In this document: one piece after another, positions 7,983 to 19,959 of the stretch
How the letters are laid out: every line of letters begins with the position of its first letter
Numbering within the stretch: position 1 is the first letter of the stretch
From: Pseudobutyrivibrio sp.
GTDB lineage: Bacteria; Bacillota; Clostridia; Lachnospirales; Lachnospiraceae
Length of the DNA stretch: 64,000 nt
Direction: 5' to 3'
NCBI GenBank assembly: GCA_017557435.1
Contig: JAFYYR010000001.1
Span: forward strand, 94,292 to 158,291
Notes under the pieces: model-generated
The model's input: the letters and a program-made list of their open reading frames with translations, nothing else
Databases searched by the model: none
Told to the model about the DNA's origin: nothing
Program-made: the position numbers and the translations under genes

Positions 7983-9365
7983 TTGAGTGAGAAAAACGAG
8001 GTAGTAATGTCTAGCATTGACTACTCAGATGGGGATATTTTAAGGATGCTTAAGGACTTACCAGATGCATGCTGTGTTTTCCAGGTGGTGACAGATCCAT
8101 TTGGTACAGTCCGAGACATGCTGTTTCTATTTGCCAATGAAAAATATGCTTCACTAGTTGGCAAGTCTTCTGCTGAGCTAATAGGTGCCACCTATTACTC
8201 GACGGTTTCTAATAGAGACGAGGATTGGATTAGGCTTAGTTATCAAGCCGCCATAATGCGTCAGTCTGTAATTAATCGCACTTACAATACTCAATTTAAT
8301 AAATGGTTTGAGTTCTGGGCAGTTCCTGTATTTAAAAAGGGATTTTGCGCTTTTATCATCCATGATGTGACGGCTGAAAAGCGTAAGGAAGATACCAAGG
8401 AAATCACTTCAAAATCAAACAATGTAATCATTGAATGTGCCAAGGCCCTGTCGGCAGGTGATTTCAAAAAAGGAATAAAGGCTGCATTAAAAATACTTGG
8501 AACCACTCTTAAGGCAGACCGAGCAATGATTATTGAAAGCCGAAATGGTGAGGTAGGAGAAATCATAGAATGGTCTGATAGAGTAAATGGCACTGGCTTA
8601 CCCGGTAGAAAAGAATTTGAGGAATATGATGTTTTTACCATGTGGAACAAACAGCTATATGGTGAAAATGTTTTAATCATAGAGGATACATTACTGGTAA
8701 ATGTTAAAAATGAGCAGGCCTATAACTGCATGTTATCGGGAAAAGTTTCAAACTATGTGCTTGCTACTTTGACTGATAAAAATAAGGTTAATGGATATTT
8801 GCTAGTTGATAATTTCAGTCCTGAAACAGATATAAACATAAGAGAAGTAGTTGAATCTGTTGCAATTTTCATTTCTGAGGAAGTTAGAAACCATATACTT
8901 CAGTCAGAAATGTTATACATGAGTGAGCACGATATTCTCACAGATGCAGGGAATAGAAAAGCATTTAATTCTAAAATTGGCATGCTGGAGGGAATGGATA
9001 TTTCAGTTGGAATCTGCTTTGTGGATATAAATGGATTGAAGTCCATAAATGACGAGTTGGGCCATGAGGCAGGGGACAATGTGATAAAAGAAGCGGCGGA
9101 GACCATATCAGCCATTTTTAAGAAGAAATACTGCTATCGTATCGGCGGCGATGAGTTTGTAGTAGTGATGCCTCAGGTAACAGAAGAGCATTTTGCTCAA
9201 TTCGTTGAAAAGCTTCGAAAAAAGACCAAGAAAATCTCAATGGCAATAGGTTCTGTATGGAGTGAAAAATGCTTGGATATGGAAGAGCTTGTTAATATAG
9301 CAGATAAAAATATGTATGCTGACAAAACAGAGTTTTATAGCAAAAACGATAGACGAAAGGAGTGA
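7983..9365 (+). CDS. Diguanylate cyclase with PAS-like and GAF-like sensory part
   Basis: 460 residues from TTG 7983, chosen because AGGAGGGG lies six bases upstream; ATG 8007 is the alternative. Residues 10-125 look like a PAS fold (LPDACCVFQVV, then NEKYASLVGKSSAELIG). Residues 140-300 look GAF-like. The C-terminal GGDEF domain has an intact active site, RIGGDEFVVV, and the upstream substrate-binding FVDINGLKSINDELGHEAGD in pieces. It should make cyclic di-GMP from two GTP in the cytoplasm, with no membrane segment seen. No inhibitory RxxD site is evident five residues before GGDEF. It has its own promoter. Confidence 0.9.
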   Translation: MSEKNEVVMSSIDYSDGDILRMLKDLPDACCVFQVVTDPFGTVRDMLFLFANEKYASLVGKSSAELIGATYYSTVSNRDEDWIRLSYQAAIMRQSVINRTYNTQFNKWFEFWAVPVFKKGFCAFIIHDVTAEKRKEDTKEITSKSNNVIIECAKALSAGDFKKGIKAALKILGTTLKADRAMIIESRNGEVGEIIEWSDRVNGTGLPGRKEFEEYDVFTMWNKQLYGENVLIIEDTLLVNVKNEQAYNCMLSGKVSNYVLATLTDKNKVNGYLLVDNFSPETDINIREVVESVAIFISEEVRNHILQSEMLYMSEHDILTDAGNRKAFNSKIGMLEGMDISVGICFVDINGLKSINDELGHEAGDNVIKEAAETISAIFKKKYCYRIGGDEFVVVMPQVTEEHFAQFVEKLRKKTKKISMAIGSVWSEKCLDMEELVNIADKNMYADKTEFYSKNDRRKE

Positions 9366-9415
9366 TATATAATAAAATAATTTAGCGTACTAAAGTGAAA
9401 GAGAGGACGGAAGAA

Positions 9416-10606
9416 ATGGTTATTTCAAAAAGTATGGAAGCCCTTGTTGCTGGAAGTTCAACTATCAGAAAGCTATTTGAAGAGGGCCTACAATTAGCGG
9501 CAGAAGTTGGTGCAGAAAATGTTTATGATTTCAGTTTAGGAAATCCAGCTTCTCCGGTGCCGGCAAAAGTTACTGAGTCAATCAAAGATATTTTAGCTGA
9601 AAATCCAGACTCTTACGTCCATGGATATATGAAAAATGCAGGATTTGACGAGGTTAGAGCCAATGTAGCAGAAAGCCTTAATAAGAGATTTAATATGGGC
9701 TACGACGCAGGTGATATCGTCATGACAGTTGGTGCAGCAGGCGCTATGAATTGCATTTTTAGAGCACTTATTGAGACAGATGATGAAGTGATTGCATTTG
9801 CACCATATTTTGGTGAGTATCGTAACTATGCAGCTAATTACGGCGGTAAGTTAGTTGTAGTTCCACCAGATATGGAGAACTTCGATTTAAATATTAATGA
9901 ATTAGATGCCCTTATCAACCCAAAGACTAAGTGCATTATTATTAATAATCCTAACAATCCATCTGGTAGAATTTTCCCAGAGGAGACAATTAGACAGCTT
10001 GGCGCTATAATTGAAAGTGCAGAAAAAAGAATAGGTCATCCTATTTATGTACTTGCAGATGAGCCATATAGAGAGCTTGTCTATGATAATGAGGTTGTTC
10101 CTTACATACCTTCAATTATCAAGAACAGCATTTACATCTATTCATTTTCTAAGACACTTTCTCTTCCAGGTGAGAGAATTGGTTATATGGCCCTTTCTAA
10201 GAAAATGGATTGTTATGACGAGATGATAAATGCAATGGCCGTGGCAAACAGATGCTTAGGCTATGTTAATGCACCATCTTTATTCCAGCTTGTAGTTTCT
10301 AGATGTTTGGATGAGGGAGTAGATCTTGATTTCTACGATAGAAACAGAAAGCTATTATACGATAAGCTTACTTCCCTTGGTTTCAAGGTGGTTAAGCCAC
10401 AGGGTGCATTTTATTTGTTAGTTAAGGCTCCAATGGAGGATGAGGAAGAGTTTGTTTCTCTTGCTAAGAAGCATCACATTATTTTAGTATCTACCAAATC
10501 CTTCGGTTGCCCAGGATATATTAGAATGGCATATTGCGTAGACTATGAGATGATTAAGCGTTCTATACCAGCCTTTGAAGCATTGGCTAAGGAGTGCGGA
10601 CTCTAG
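9416..10606 (+). CDS. Class I/II PLP-dependent aminotransferase
   Basis: 396 residues from ATG 9416 (GGACGGAAG upstream); the in-frame GTG 9395 lacks a ribosome site. Fold-type I features are FSLGNPASPVP near residue 34, TVGAAGAMNCIFRAL near 103, NNPNNPSGRIF near 179, the DEPYRELVYD segment near 218 and the PLP lysine in YSFSKTLSLPGERIG near 245. It belongs with aspartate/aromatic aminotransferases of the AspC-like group. It sits 21 bp before a sugar-binding lipoprotein gene, but a role in sugar uptake is unlikely; its substrate is not determined. Confidence 0.9.
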   Translation: MVISKSMEALVAGSSTIRKLFEEGLQLAAEVGAENVYDFSLGNPASPVPAKVTESIKDILAENPDSYVHGYMKNAGFDEVRANVAESLNKRFNMGYDAGDIVMTVGAAGAMNCIFRALIETDDEVIAFAPYFGEYRNYAANYGGKLVVVPPDMENFDLNINELDALINPKTKCIIINNPNNPSGRIFPEETIRQLGAIIESAEKRIGHPIYVLADEPYRELVYDNEVVPYIPSIIKNSIYIYSFSKTLSLPGERIGYMALSKKMDCYDEMINAMAVANRCLGYVNAPSLFQLVVSRCLDEGVDLDFYDRNRKLLYDKLTSLGFKVVKPQGAFYLLVKAPMEDEEEFVSLAKKHHIILVSTKSFGCPGYIRMAYCVDYEMIKRSIPAFEALAKECGL

Positions 10607-10627
10607 TTTATACAGGAGGCGATTTAT

Positions 10628-11950
10628 TTGAGAAAGAAATTATTATCAGCTGTATTAATCACAGGAATGATGCTATCACTTTCAGGCTGTGCTAAGAAAA
10701 GTCAGGAAGTCATTTCAGATATGGCTGGGTCCAATGACGTCCTTACAGTGTATGCATGGGATGAGAATTTTAACATTCCAGCACTTAAGGCTGCGGAAAA
10801 GGATTACAAGCAGGTTAATCCTAATTTTGAATTGAATATTGTGAATATGGGTAATTCAGATGTTGTTGAGGATGCTATTGAGGATGCCTACAAGGCTAAG
10901 GATTTCTCCTCATTACCAGATATAGTTTTATTCCAGGATCACAGTATCCAAAAGTATGTTAAGGCATATTCAGGTTCTTTCATGTCAGTGGAAGATGCCA
11001 TCGTAGATTGGGATAATCTGGGTTCTGACAAGGTATCATATTCAGTAGTTAATGGAGTTCACTACGGTTTTCCAGTGGATTCTGGTACTACAGTTTTTGC
11101 ATATAGAGTAGATATTCTAGAGGAGTGTGGATACACTTTAGAGGATGTTACCGATATCACATGGAAAGATTTCGATGAAATCGGCAAGGACGTATATCAG
11201 AAGACTGGCAAGTACCTGATTAGCGCCATCGGCAAGGACAATGACTTGATTTATATGATGCTTCAGGCAGAGGGCGAGTCTCAGTTTAGAAGCGGCAGTC
11301 CATTTATAGTGGGCAATGAAAAGCTAAAAGAGGTTGTAGAGACAATCGTACAATTAGCCAATGATAACGTGCTTTATCTTGCAGAGGATTGGGACGATTA
11401 TGTTGATAATGCCATTGGAAATGACTTGACTGCAGGTGTTTATGATGGCAACTGGATTATCAGTTCTATTCAGCAGAACAAGGCCAATTCAGGCAAATGG
11501 GAAATCACCTATGCGCCTACATTTACAGGTATTCCAGGTTACGCATCAAATGGCGGTTCATCCCTTTGCGTGACTTCTAATTGCCAGAACTCTATGCTGG
11601 CTAAGGACTTTTTGGCATATACATTCGGCGGCGGCTCAGCAATAGATGGAAGCTCAATCACCTATGATGATGCGTTACTTGATGCAGGTGTTATAGGCTC
11701 TTGTGTTGCAGCAGCAGGCTCTGATGTTTATACACAGGGTGTTGAGTATTTTAACAATCAGCCTATATATGCCACTATTGTAGAGTACTCACAGCTAGTA
11801 CCATCAGTAGAGCAGTCGGATTATCATTATGTATGTAGAAAATACATGTCACAGGCTGTGCTTGATATTATAGAAAATGGAACTGACATTGATGAGGCAC
11901 TGGCCACAGCGGAGGCAGAATATAAAAAGGAGATTGAACCAAAATATTAA
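10628..11950 (+). CDS. Sugar ABC transporter substrate-binding lipoprotein (paralogue 1)
   Basis: 440 residues from TTG 10628, set by AGGAGG nine bases upstream. A lipoprotein signal (MRKKLLSAVLITGMMLSLSG then C at residue 21) places it on the outer membrane face. The rest is a MalE-type solute-binding protein: LTVYAWDENFNIPALKAAE near residue 38, VHYGFPVDSGTTVFAYRVD near 140 and YASNGGSSLCVT near 302. It is a clear paralogue of the second binding protein downstream (same WDENFNIPALKAAEKD segment), from which it is separated by an AraC regulator. It probably binds a galactoside-type sugar, inferred from the lacZ and galK neighbours. Confidence 0.92.
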   Translation: MRKKLLSAVLITGMMLSLSGCAKKSQEVISDMAGSNDVLTVYAWDENFNIPALKAAEKDYKQVNPNFELNIVNMGNSDVVEDAIEDAYKAKDFSSLPDIVLFQDHSIQKYVKAYSGSFMSVEDAIVDWDNLGSDKVSYSVVNGVHYGFPVDSGTTVFAYRVDILEECGYTLEDVTDITWKDFDEIGKDVYQKTGKYLISAIGKDNDLIYMMLQAEGESQFRSGSPFIVGNEKLKEVVETIVQLANDNVLYLAEDWDDYVDNAIGNDLTAGVYDGNWIISSIQQNKANSGKWEITYAPTFTGIPGYASNGGSSLCVTSNCQNSMLAKDFLAYTFGGGSAIDGSSITYDDALLDAGVIGSCVAAAGSDVYTQGVEYFNNQPIYATIVEYSQLVPSVEQSDYHYVCRKYMSQAVLDIIENGTDIDEALATAEAEYKKEIEPKY

Positions 11951-11966
11951 TTTAGGTAATTAGGTA

Positions 11967-12902
11967 ATGGCAAAGCAAAAACGTCAGATAGAATATAGGT
12001 ATTATGAGATTCCATCGGATGAATATGTGCTTGCTCTTTTGGGGGAAAGCTGGGTTCAAAGTTACGGGGCAGATACGGAGAACCTTTTACATTTTCATAA
12101 CTATATGGAAATAGGTTATTGCTATTGGGGAAATGGCAAGTTAACTATTGAAGAATCCACCATTAATTACAAGGGTGGAATTATAACAATTATCCCAGAA
12201 AATATACCTCACGAGACGAAAAGTCTCAATGAAGGAATATGTAAATGGGAGTACCTGTTTATAGATATTGATAATTTTATTAGAAAAGAAATGCAATTCC
12301 ACAGACTTATACCTGAGGAGGTTGTAAAGCGAATTAACAACCAGGGTTATGTCATTCAGTGGAACCAGAATAAAAATCTCACAGCGCTAATTCGCTCCAT
12401 AATGGAGGAATATCGAGAGAAAAAGCCTTATTACAGACAGGCTGTTAAGGGTTATCTTAGAGCATTTGTAGCTGAGCTACTGAGGCTCAATGAAGATATG
12501 AGCTCATCCCTTACTCTTGAAGAAAAGCGACTCAATAGCTATATAGAGCGAAGTGTTAACTACATAGCTGAGCATTTTGCTGAGGAGATTAAGATGTCCG
12601 ATGTGGCAGGAGAATGTGGTCTATCAGAGAGTCATTTCAGACGCATATTCGAAGAGAGCATGAGCATGAAGCCTCTAGATTATCTTAATATGATACGTAT
12701 TGATAAGGCTTGTGAGCTTATGCAGACCACGGATTACGCCATGGAAGAAGTTGGATTTAGAGTGGGGTATCAGACACCATCTACATTCAATCGCAACTTC
12801 AAAAAGCTTACTAGCAAGACCCCATATCAATGGAAAAAGGACAAGAACTCCACCGGACTTACAAAAAAGAATTATAAAATCAGCGCCAAGAAGGGCTGGT
12901 AG
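11967..12902 (+). CDS. AraC-family transcriptional regulator
   Basis: 311 residues. The N-terminal 150 residues resemble the cupin-like sugar-sensing arm of AraC proteins (HFHNYMEIGYCYWGNGKL near residue 42, then PENIPHETKS). The C-terminal 100 residues hold two helix-turn-helix units: IKMSDVAGECGLSESHFRRIF near 210 and a second ending VGYQTPSTFNRNFKKLTSKTP near 267. It lies between two paralogous binding-protein genes and is the likely local activator of the transporter and lacZ genes. A terminator follows directly. No strong ribosome site is seen. Confidence 0.92.
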   Translation: MAKQKRQIEYRYYEIPSDEYVLALLGESWVQSYGADTENLLHFHNYMEIGYCYWGNGKLTIEESTINYKGGIITIIPENIPHETKSLNEGICKWEYLFIDIDNFIRKEMQFHRLIPEEVVKRINNQGYVIQWNQNKNLTALIRSIMEEYREKKPYYRQAVKGYLRAFVAELLRLNEDMSSSLTLEEKRLNSYIERSVNYIAEHFAEEIKMSDVAGECGLSESHFRRIFEESMSMKPLDYLNMIRIDKACELMQTTDYAMEEVGFRVGYQTPSTFNRNFKKLTSKTPYQWKKDKNSTGLTKKNYKISAKKGW

Positions 12903-12909
12903 GAAAAAG

Positions 12910-12934
12910 AATGGTCTATGGCCATTCTTTTTTT
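12910..12934 (+). terminator. Rho-independent terminator after the AraC gene
   Basis: GAATGG pairs with CCATTC (12910-12927) and seven T follow. It separates the first binding-protein/regulator unit from the transporter unit. Confidence 0.85.
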
Positions 12935-13020
12935 ACATATTTTAAACACAATAATGGTAAAAAATAATTATTAGCTTGGATTTAAATAAGCGAATTTGCA
13001 ATTTTTAAGAGCAATTATAT

Positions 13021-13050
13021 TTAACATTAATTTATATTAATTAGTATTAT
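13021..13050 (+). promoter_or_regulatory. Candidate promoter of the sugar transporter operon
   Basis: TTAACA (13021-13026), an 18-bp spacer and TATTAT (13045-13050). Just upstream, GCAATT occurs twice 13 bases apart (12998 and 13011), a possible regulator site for the neighbouring AraC protein. The stretch 12935-13140 otherwise holds no gene. Confidence 0.5.
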
Positions 13051-13140
13051 GACCATATGAGGGGCGCGAATTGGGAAAGGAATTGTGCAACATGTACAAG
13101 AAAGCGCCAAATATTTAAGAGAGAAGGAGAATGGAGAGAG

Positions 13141-14493
13141 ATGAAGAAAAAATTACTATCAGTAATGCTCGCAGGAGCAATGGTTTCTTCGCTAGTAGCA
13201 TGTGGAGGTTCAGATGGAGCCGGCACAGATGGGGCAGCAGGTGCTGACGGAGCAGAGGAGAATGTTCAGTCAGAGGATGAAAATACACTTACAGTGTATG
13301 CATGGGATGAAAACTTTAATATTCCTGCACTAAAAGCAGCAGAGAAGGATTTCCAGGAGGTTAACCCAGATTTCCATCTTGAGATTATTACACAGTCTCA
13401 ATCATCAGATGTAGAGACAAAAATCACAAATGCAGCAGAGGCTGGAGATTACAGCACATTACCAGATATTGTGTTGTTCCAGGATCATTATATTCAGCAG
13501 TACGTAACAAACTATCCTGATGCATGGCAGTCAGCAGAGGATGCAACTTGCGATTGGTCAGGACTTGGAGCTGAAAAGCTTTCTTACTCAACTATCGATG
13601 GAGTTCACTATGGATTCCCAGTAGATGCAGGAACAGCGATTTTCGCATATAGAACAGACCTCCTTGAGGAAGCAGGTTACACAATTGATGATGTAACAGG
13701 CATCACATGGGATGAGTTCGATGAAATCGGTAAAAAAGTATACGAAAAGACAGGTAAGTATTTACTTTGCATGGATGGTGACGGAAACGACTTATTCTAC
13801 ATGATGCTTCAGGCAGAGGGTGTTTCACAGTTCAAGGATGGTGAGCCATACTTCAAGGATAATAAGACACTTGTAGAAGTATTTAATGTAGTTGTAAAGC
13901 TTGCTCAGGACAATGTTCTCTACCTTGCAAATGACTGGTCAGACTATACAGATCAGGCAATTCAAGGCGATTTAGTAGCAGGTGTTTACAATGGTAACTG
14001 GATTATTCCTACAATTGAGCAGGTAGCTGACAACTCAGGTAAGTGGGAAATTACAACAGCACCTACACTTACAGGTGAGCCTGGTTATGCTTCAAACGGT
14101 GGTTCTTCACTTTACATTACAGCTAACTGCCAGAAGAAGGATCTTGCACTTCAGTTCCTTTCATATACATTTGGTGGTGAGTCAGCAGCAGACGGACAGT
14201 CAATCACATACGATGAGGCTCTTGTAAATGGTGGTGTAATCGGAACATGTGCAGCAGCTGCAGAGTCTGATGTATATTCACAGGGCGTTCCTTTCTTCAA
14301 CGACCAGCCAATTTATTCAACAATCGTTGAGTACACACAGCATGTACCTACAGTAGAGCAGTCAGATTATCACTATGCAGCTCGTACACAGCTTGGAACA
14401 GCTCTTCAGAATGTTCTTACAAATGGAGAGGACCCAGAAGCAGCTATAGCAAATGCAGAAGAGCAGCTTAGATTTGAAATGGAATTAGATTAA
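13141..14493 (+). CDS. Sugar ABC transporter substrate-binding lipoprotein (paralogue 2)
   Basis: 450 residues from ATG 13141; an upstream in-frame extension to 13057 is unlikely because the lipoprotein signal starts here (MKKKLLSVMLAGAMVSSLVA, then lipobox C21). A Gly/Ala/Asp-rich linker follows (residues 22-45). Then comes a MalE-type binding protein with the same landmarks as paralogue 1: LTVYAWDENFNIPALKAAE, VHYGFPVDAGTAIFAYRTD and YASNGGSSLYIT. It feeds the two permeases just downstream. Codon use is more biased than in paralogue 1, which suggests higher expression. A strong terminator-like hairpin separates it from the permeases. Confidence 0.94.
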   Translation: MKKKLLSVMLAGAMVSSLVACGGSDGAGTDGAAGADGAEENVQSEDENTLTVYAWDENFNIPALKAAEKDFQEVNPDFHLEIITQSQSSDVETKITNAAEAGDYSTLPDIVLFQDHYIQQYVTNYPDAWQSAEDATCDWSGLGAEKLSYSTIDGVHYGFPVDAGTAIFAYRTDLLEEAGYTIDDVTGITWDEFDEIGKKVYEKTGKYLLCMDGDGNDLFYMMLQAEGVSQFKDGEPYFKDNKTLVEVFNVVVKLAQDNVLYLANDWSDYTDQAIQGDLVAGVYNGNWIIPTIEQVADNSGKWEITTAPTLTGEPGYASNGGSSLYITANCQKKDLALQFLSYTFGGESAADGQSITYDEALVNGGVIGTCAAAAESDVYSQGVPFFNDQPIYSTIVEYTQHVPTVEQSDYHYAARTQLGTALQNVLTNGEDPEAAIANAEEQLRFEMELD

Positions 14494-14514
14494 TAGTTTT
14501 AAATGAATTTATTT

Positions 14515-14544
14515 GGGAAGTGGCTAGCCCACTTCCCGTTTTTT
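14515..14544 (+). terminator. Intra-operon terminator or mRNA-stabilising hairpin
   Basis: GGGAAGTGG (14515-14523) pairs perfectly with CCACTTCCC (14529-14537), then GTTTTTT. It lies between the binding-protein gene and the permease genes, a usual place for a partial terminator that gives an excess of binding protein. Confidence 0.85.
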
Positions 14545-14563
14545 AAAGAAGGGGGATGCCAAA

Positions 14564-15466
14564 GTGGAAAATAGAAGAAAAGGAATGACGCTTGCAAATA
14601 AGCAATTGGCAGCCGGCTGGGCATTTTTAACACCAGCAACAATCCTCATTTTTATAATGAGCTTTTATCCAATTATTCAGGCCTTTATTACATCATTAAA
14701 AAAAGGTAAGGGCGTAAATACAGTATTCGCAGATCCGCTGACATACAATTACACACGAATGTTTCAGGATGGTATTTTTATCCAATCGATGAAAAATACA
14801 TTCTTTTATCTTATAATCGAGGTCCCTATTATGCTGGTGCTTGCCATTTTGCTGGCGCAGCTTCTTAACAATAAGGATCTTAAATTCAAGGGGTTGTTTA
14901 GAACCTGTATCTTTTTACCATGTGCCACATCGCTGGTATCATATTCAATTATTTTCAAGTCAATGTTTGCTACACAGGGCCTTGTTAATACAGTGCTTAT
15001 GAAGATGGGATTGATTAGCGAGAATATTAATTTCCTAGGTACTCCTGGCACTGCAAAGGCAGTTATTATCATAGCCCTAATCTGGAGATGGACAGGCTAT
15101 AACATGGTCTTCTATTTAGCTGGTCTTCAGAATATAGAGTACTCAGTATACGAGGCAGCCAAAATCGATGGTGCCACAGGCTGGAAGACATTTTGGTATG
15201 TAACAGTGCCACTTCTTAAGCCAACAATCGTTATGACAGCAATAATGTCAATAAATGGTACATTGCAGCTCTTTGATGAGTCAATGAACTTAACAAGTGG
15301 TGGCCCTGCAAACTCAACAATTACAATGTCCCACTACATTTATAATCAGGCATTTGGCCAGGGTGTAGGAGCACTTGGATACACATCAGCTATGGCATTT
15401 TTAGTATTTATTATGGTTGCAATACTTGCATTCATCAATTTGAAAGTAGGTGATACTCGTGACTAA
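14564..15466 (+). CDS. Sugar ABC transporter permease, MalF-like
   Basis: 300 residues with six membrane segments. It starts MENRRKGMTLANKQLAAGW after GGGGGATG, and the EAA loop that contacts the ATPase is YEAAKIDGATGWKTFWYVTVP near residue 196 (in pieces: EAAKIDGATG). It is the first of the usual permease pair for MalFGK-type uptake. No ATPase gene is in this operon; the MsmK-type ATPase at 23650-24756 is the likely partner. It overlaps the next gene by 8 bp. Confidence 0.94.
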   Translation: MENRRKGMTLANKQLAAGWAFLTPATILIFIMSFYPIIQAFITSLKKGKGVNTVFADPLTYNYTRMFQDGIFIQSMKNTFFYLIIEVPIMLVLAILLAQLLNNKDLKFKGLFRTCIFLPCATSLVSYSIIFKSMFATQGLVNTVLMKMGLISENINFLGTPGTAKAVIIIALIWRWTGYNMVFYLAGLQNIEYSVYEAAKIDGATGWKTFWYVTVPLLKPTIVMTAIMSINGTLQLFDESMNLTSGGPANSTITMSHYIYNQAFGQGVGALGYTSAMAFLVFIMVAILAFINLKVGDTRD

Positions 15467-16292
15467 GAAAAATAAATCAATGGTTCAGCGTAGGCTTATT
15501 CCTACATACATATTTTTAATTATTTGCTCCTTAATATCAGTATTTCCACTGTATTGGATGATTGCAGCAGCCACAAATACATCTCTTAACGTGGCACGAG
15601 GCTCCATTGCGTTTGGTAATCAGTTATTAATAAACTTTGAGCATTTGAAAAATGCAGTACAGGGAACACTGTGGAGCAGCCTAGGTAATTCATTCCTATA
15701 TGCAACAGTACAGACTATATTTACCCTGTTTATCTGCTCATTGGCAGGTTATGGATTCGAGCTCTATCATGACAAGCACAAGGATAGGTTGTTTGGAATT
15801 ATCCTTCTTGCAATGATGGTTCCAGCGGTAGCAACAATGGTGCCACTGTTTGTACTGATATCAAAGGTTAAGCTTTTAAATTCAGTTTGGGCATTTATCC
15901 TTCCTGGAATATCTACTCCATTTATGATTATGATGTTCAGACAGAATTCTCGTAATTTTCCACCTGACATCATGGAGGCAGCCCGCATAGATGGACTTCC
16001 TGAGTGGAAGATATTTTTCAAAATGTATATGCCAGTACAGAAATCAATCTATGCAGCAGCAGGTGTTATTTCGTTCATGAACGCTTGGAATGCTTATCTG
16101 TGGCCAAAGGTAGTAATGACTGACAATAGAGCCCAGACAATGCCTATGTTTATCGCAAATATCACAAGTGGCTACACAGTAGACTACGGAATGACAATGC
16201 TTGGCGTATTGTTCTGTTCTCTGCCTACTATGATTATTTTCTTCATTTTACAGAAGCAATTTGCAGAAGGTATTACTGGTTCGGTTAAATAG
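15459..16292 (+). CDS. Sugar ABC transporter permease, MalG-like
   Basis: 277 residues from GTG 15459, placed eight bases after AGTAGG; GTG 15450 in frame is the alternative. Six membrane segments; the EAA loop reads MEAARIDGLPEWKIFFKMYMP near residue 175 (motif EAARIDG). It pairs with the MalF-like protein to form the membrane channel. Its start overlaps the end of the upstream permease gene, which suggests translational coupling. Ends with the usual short basic tail (ITGSVK). Confidence 0.93.
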   Translation: MTKKNKSMVQRRLIPTYIFLIICSLISVFPLYWMIAAATNTSLNVARGSIAFGNQLLINFEHLKNAVQGTLWSSLGNSFLYATVQTIFTLFICSLAGYGFELYHDKHKDRLFGIILLAMMVPAVATMVPLFVLISKVKLLNSVWAFILPGISTPFMIMMFRQNSRNFPPDIMEAARIDGLPEWKIFFKMYMPVQKSIYAAAGVISFMNAWNAYLWPKVVMTDNRAQTMPMFIANITSGYTVDYGMTMLGVLFCSLPTMIIFFILQKQFAEGITGSVK

Positions 16293-16301
16293 TAAAGATA
16301 A

Positions 16302-19331
<3,030 letters not shown>

Positions 19332-19333
19332 GG

Positions 19334-19369
19334 TATAATAATTGTCGACTGAATAAGCCAATTATTATA
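19334..19369. other. Inverted repeat between lacZ and the next gene
   Basis: TATAATAATTG (19334-19344) is the perfect inverse of CAATTATTATA (19359-19369), giving an 11-bp AT-rich stem with a 14-base loop and no T tract. It could be an mRNA stability element or operator; it is not a convincing terminator. Confidence 0.5.
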
Positions 19370-19382
19370 TGGAGGGACGAAT

Positions 19383-19907
19383 ATGTTTGAATCAAACGAT
19401 ACATTTGTAGAAGAGGCGGTTAAAGTAGTTGAATCTGGGGCGATGAAGGCTAAGAAACTTTGCCTTTTAGCAGCTACACTTCTGTTTTGTGTGGCAATGA
19501 TTTCTACTACGGGAATTATAAAGACCATACTAGCTATTTTGACTATAGTAGCAGGTCTGTCATATTGTTGGATTTTAGGCTATAAGAATATTGAGTATGA
19601 ATATGATTATACAAATGGCAGTCTTGAGATAGCTAAAATCATCAACAATGAAAAGCGTAAAAAGGTAGTTAGCATCGAGCCAAACGAGGTAAAGCTTGTT
19701 GCAGCAGTTGGAACTAATGAATCTTTAAAATATGACCATGTAAATCTTAAGACTTTTGATTGCTCAAGCAACCAGGAAGAGGACAAAGATTACATCTTAG
19801 TGGCTCACAGCGAGGCAAAAGGATACGATTTCAAGGTAATTTTCAATCCATCTGAGAAGTTGCTTAACGCTATGTCAAAATACAATAAGCATGAGATTTA
19901 TGCGTAA
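19383..19907 (+). CDS. Conserved-looking membrane protein of unknown function
   Basis: 174 residues. Two adjacent membrane segments lie at about residues 25-63 (LLAATLLFCVAMISTT and IIKTILAILTIVAGLSYCWI). A cytoplasmic beta-rich part follows (YEYDYTNGSLEIAKIINNEKRK, in pieces). The layout, a two-segment anchor plus a PH-like domain, recalls small Lachnospiraceae membrane proteins I cannot name with certainty. An AGGGACGA site precedes ATG. It is placed between lacZ and galK, so it may be co-expressed with them, but no role in sugar use can be read from the sequence. Confidence 0.75.
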   Translation: MFESNDTFVEEAVKVVESGAMKAKKLCLLAATLLFCVAMISTTGIIKTILAILTIVAGLSYCWILGYKNIEYEYDYTNGSLEIAKIINNEKRKKVVSIEPNEVKLVAAVGTNESLKYDHVNLKTFDCSSNQEEDKDYILVAHSEAKGYDFKVIFNPSEKLLNAMSKYNKHEIYA

Positions 19908-19959
19908 ATAAATCGGGGGAAGAAGGCTTATTGATAGATATACTAGAAGGAGAAGGATA

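Noticed and set aside
12700-12945. 81-codon frame overlapping the end of the AraC gene
   Set aside because: It is a shadow of the AraC coding sequence and includes the terminator.
19334-19369. Hairpin after lacZ as a terminator
   Set aside because: It is AT-rich with no T tract and the next gene lacks an evident separate promoter.
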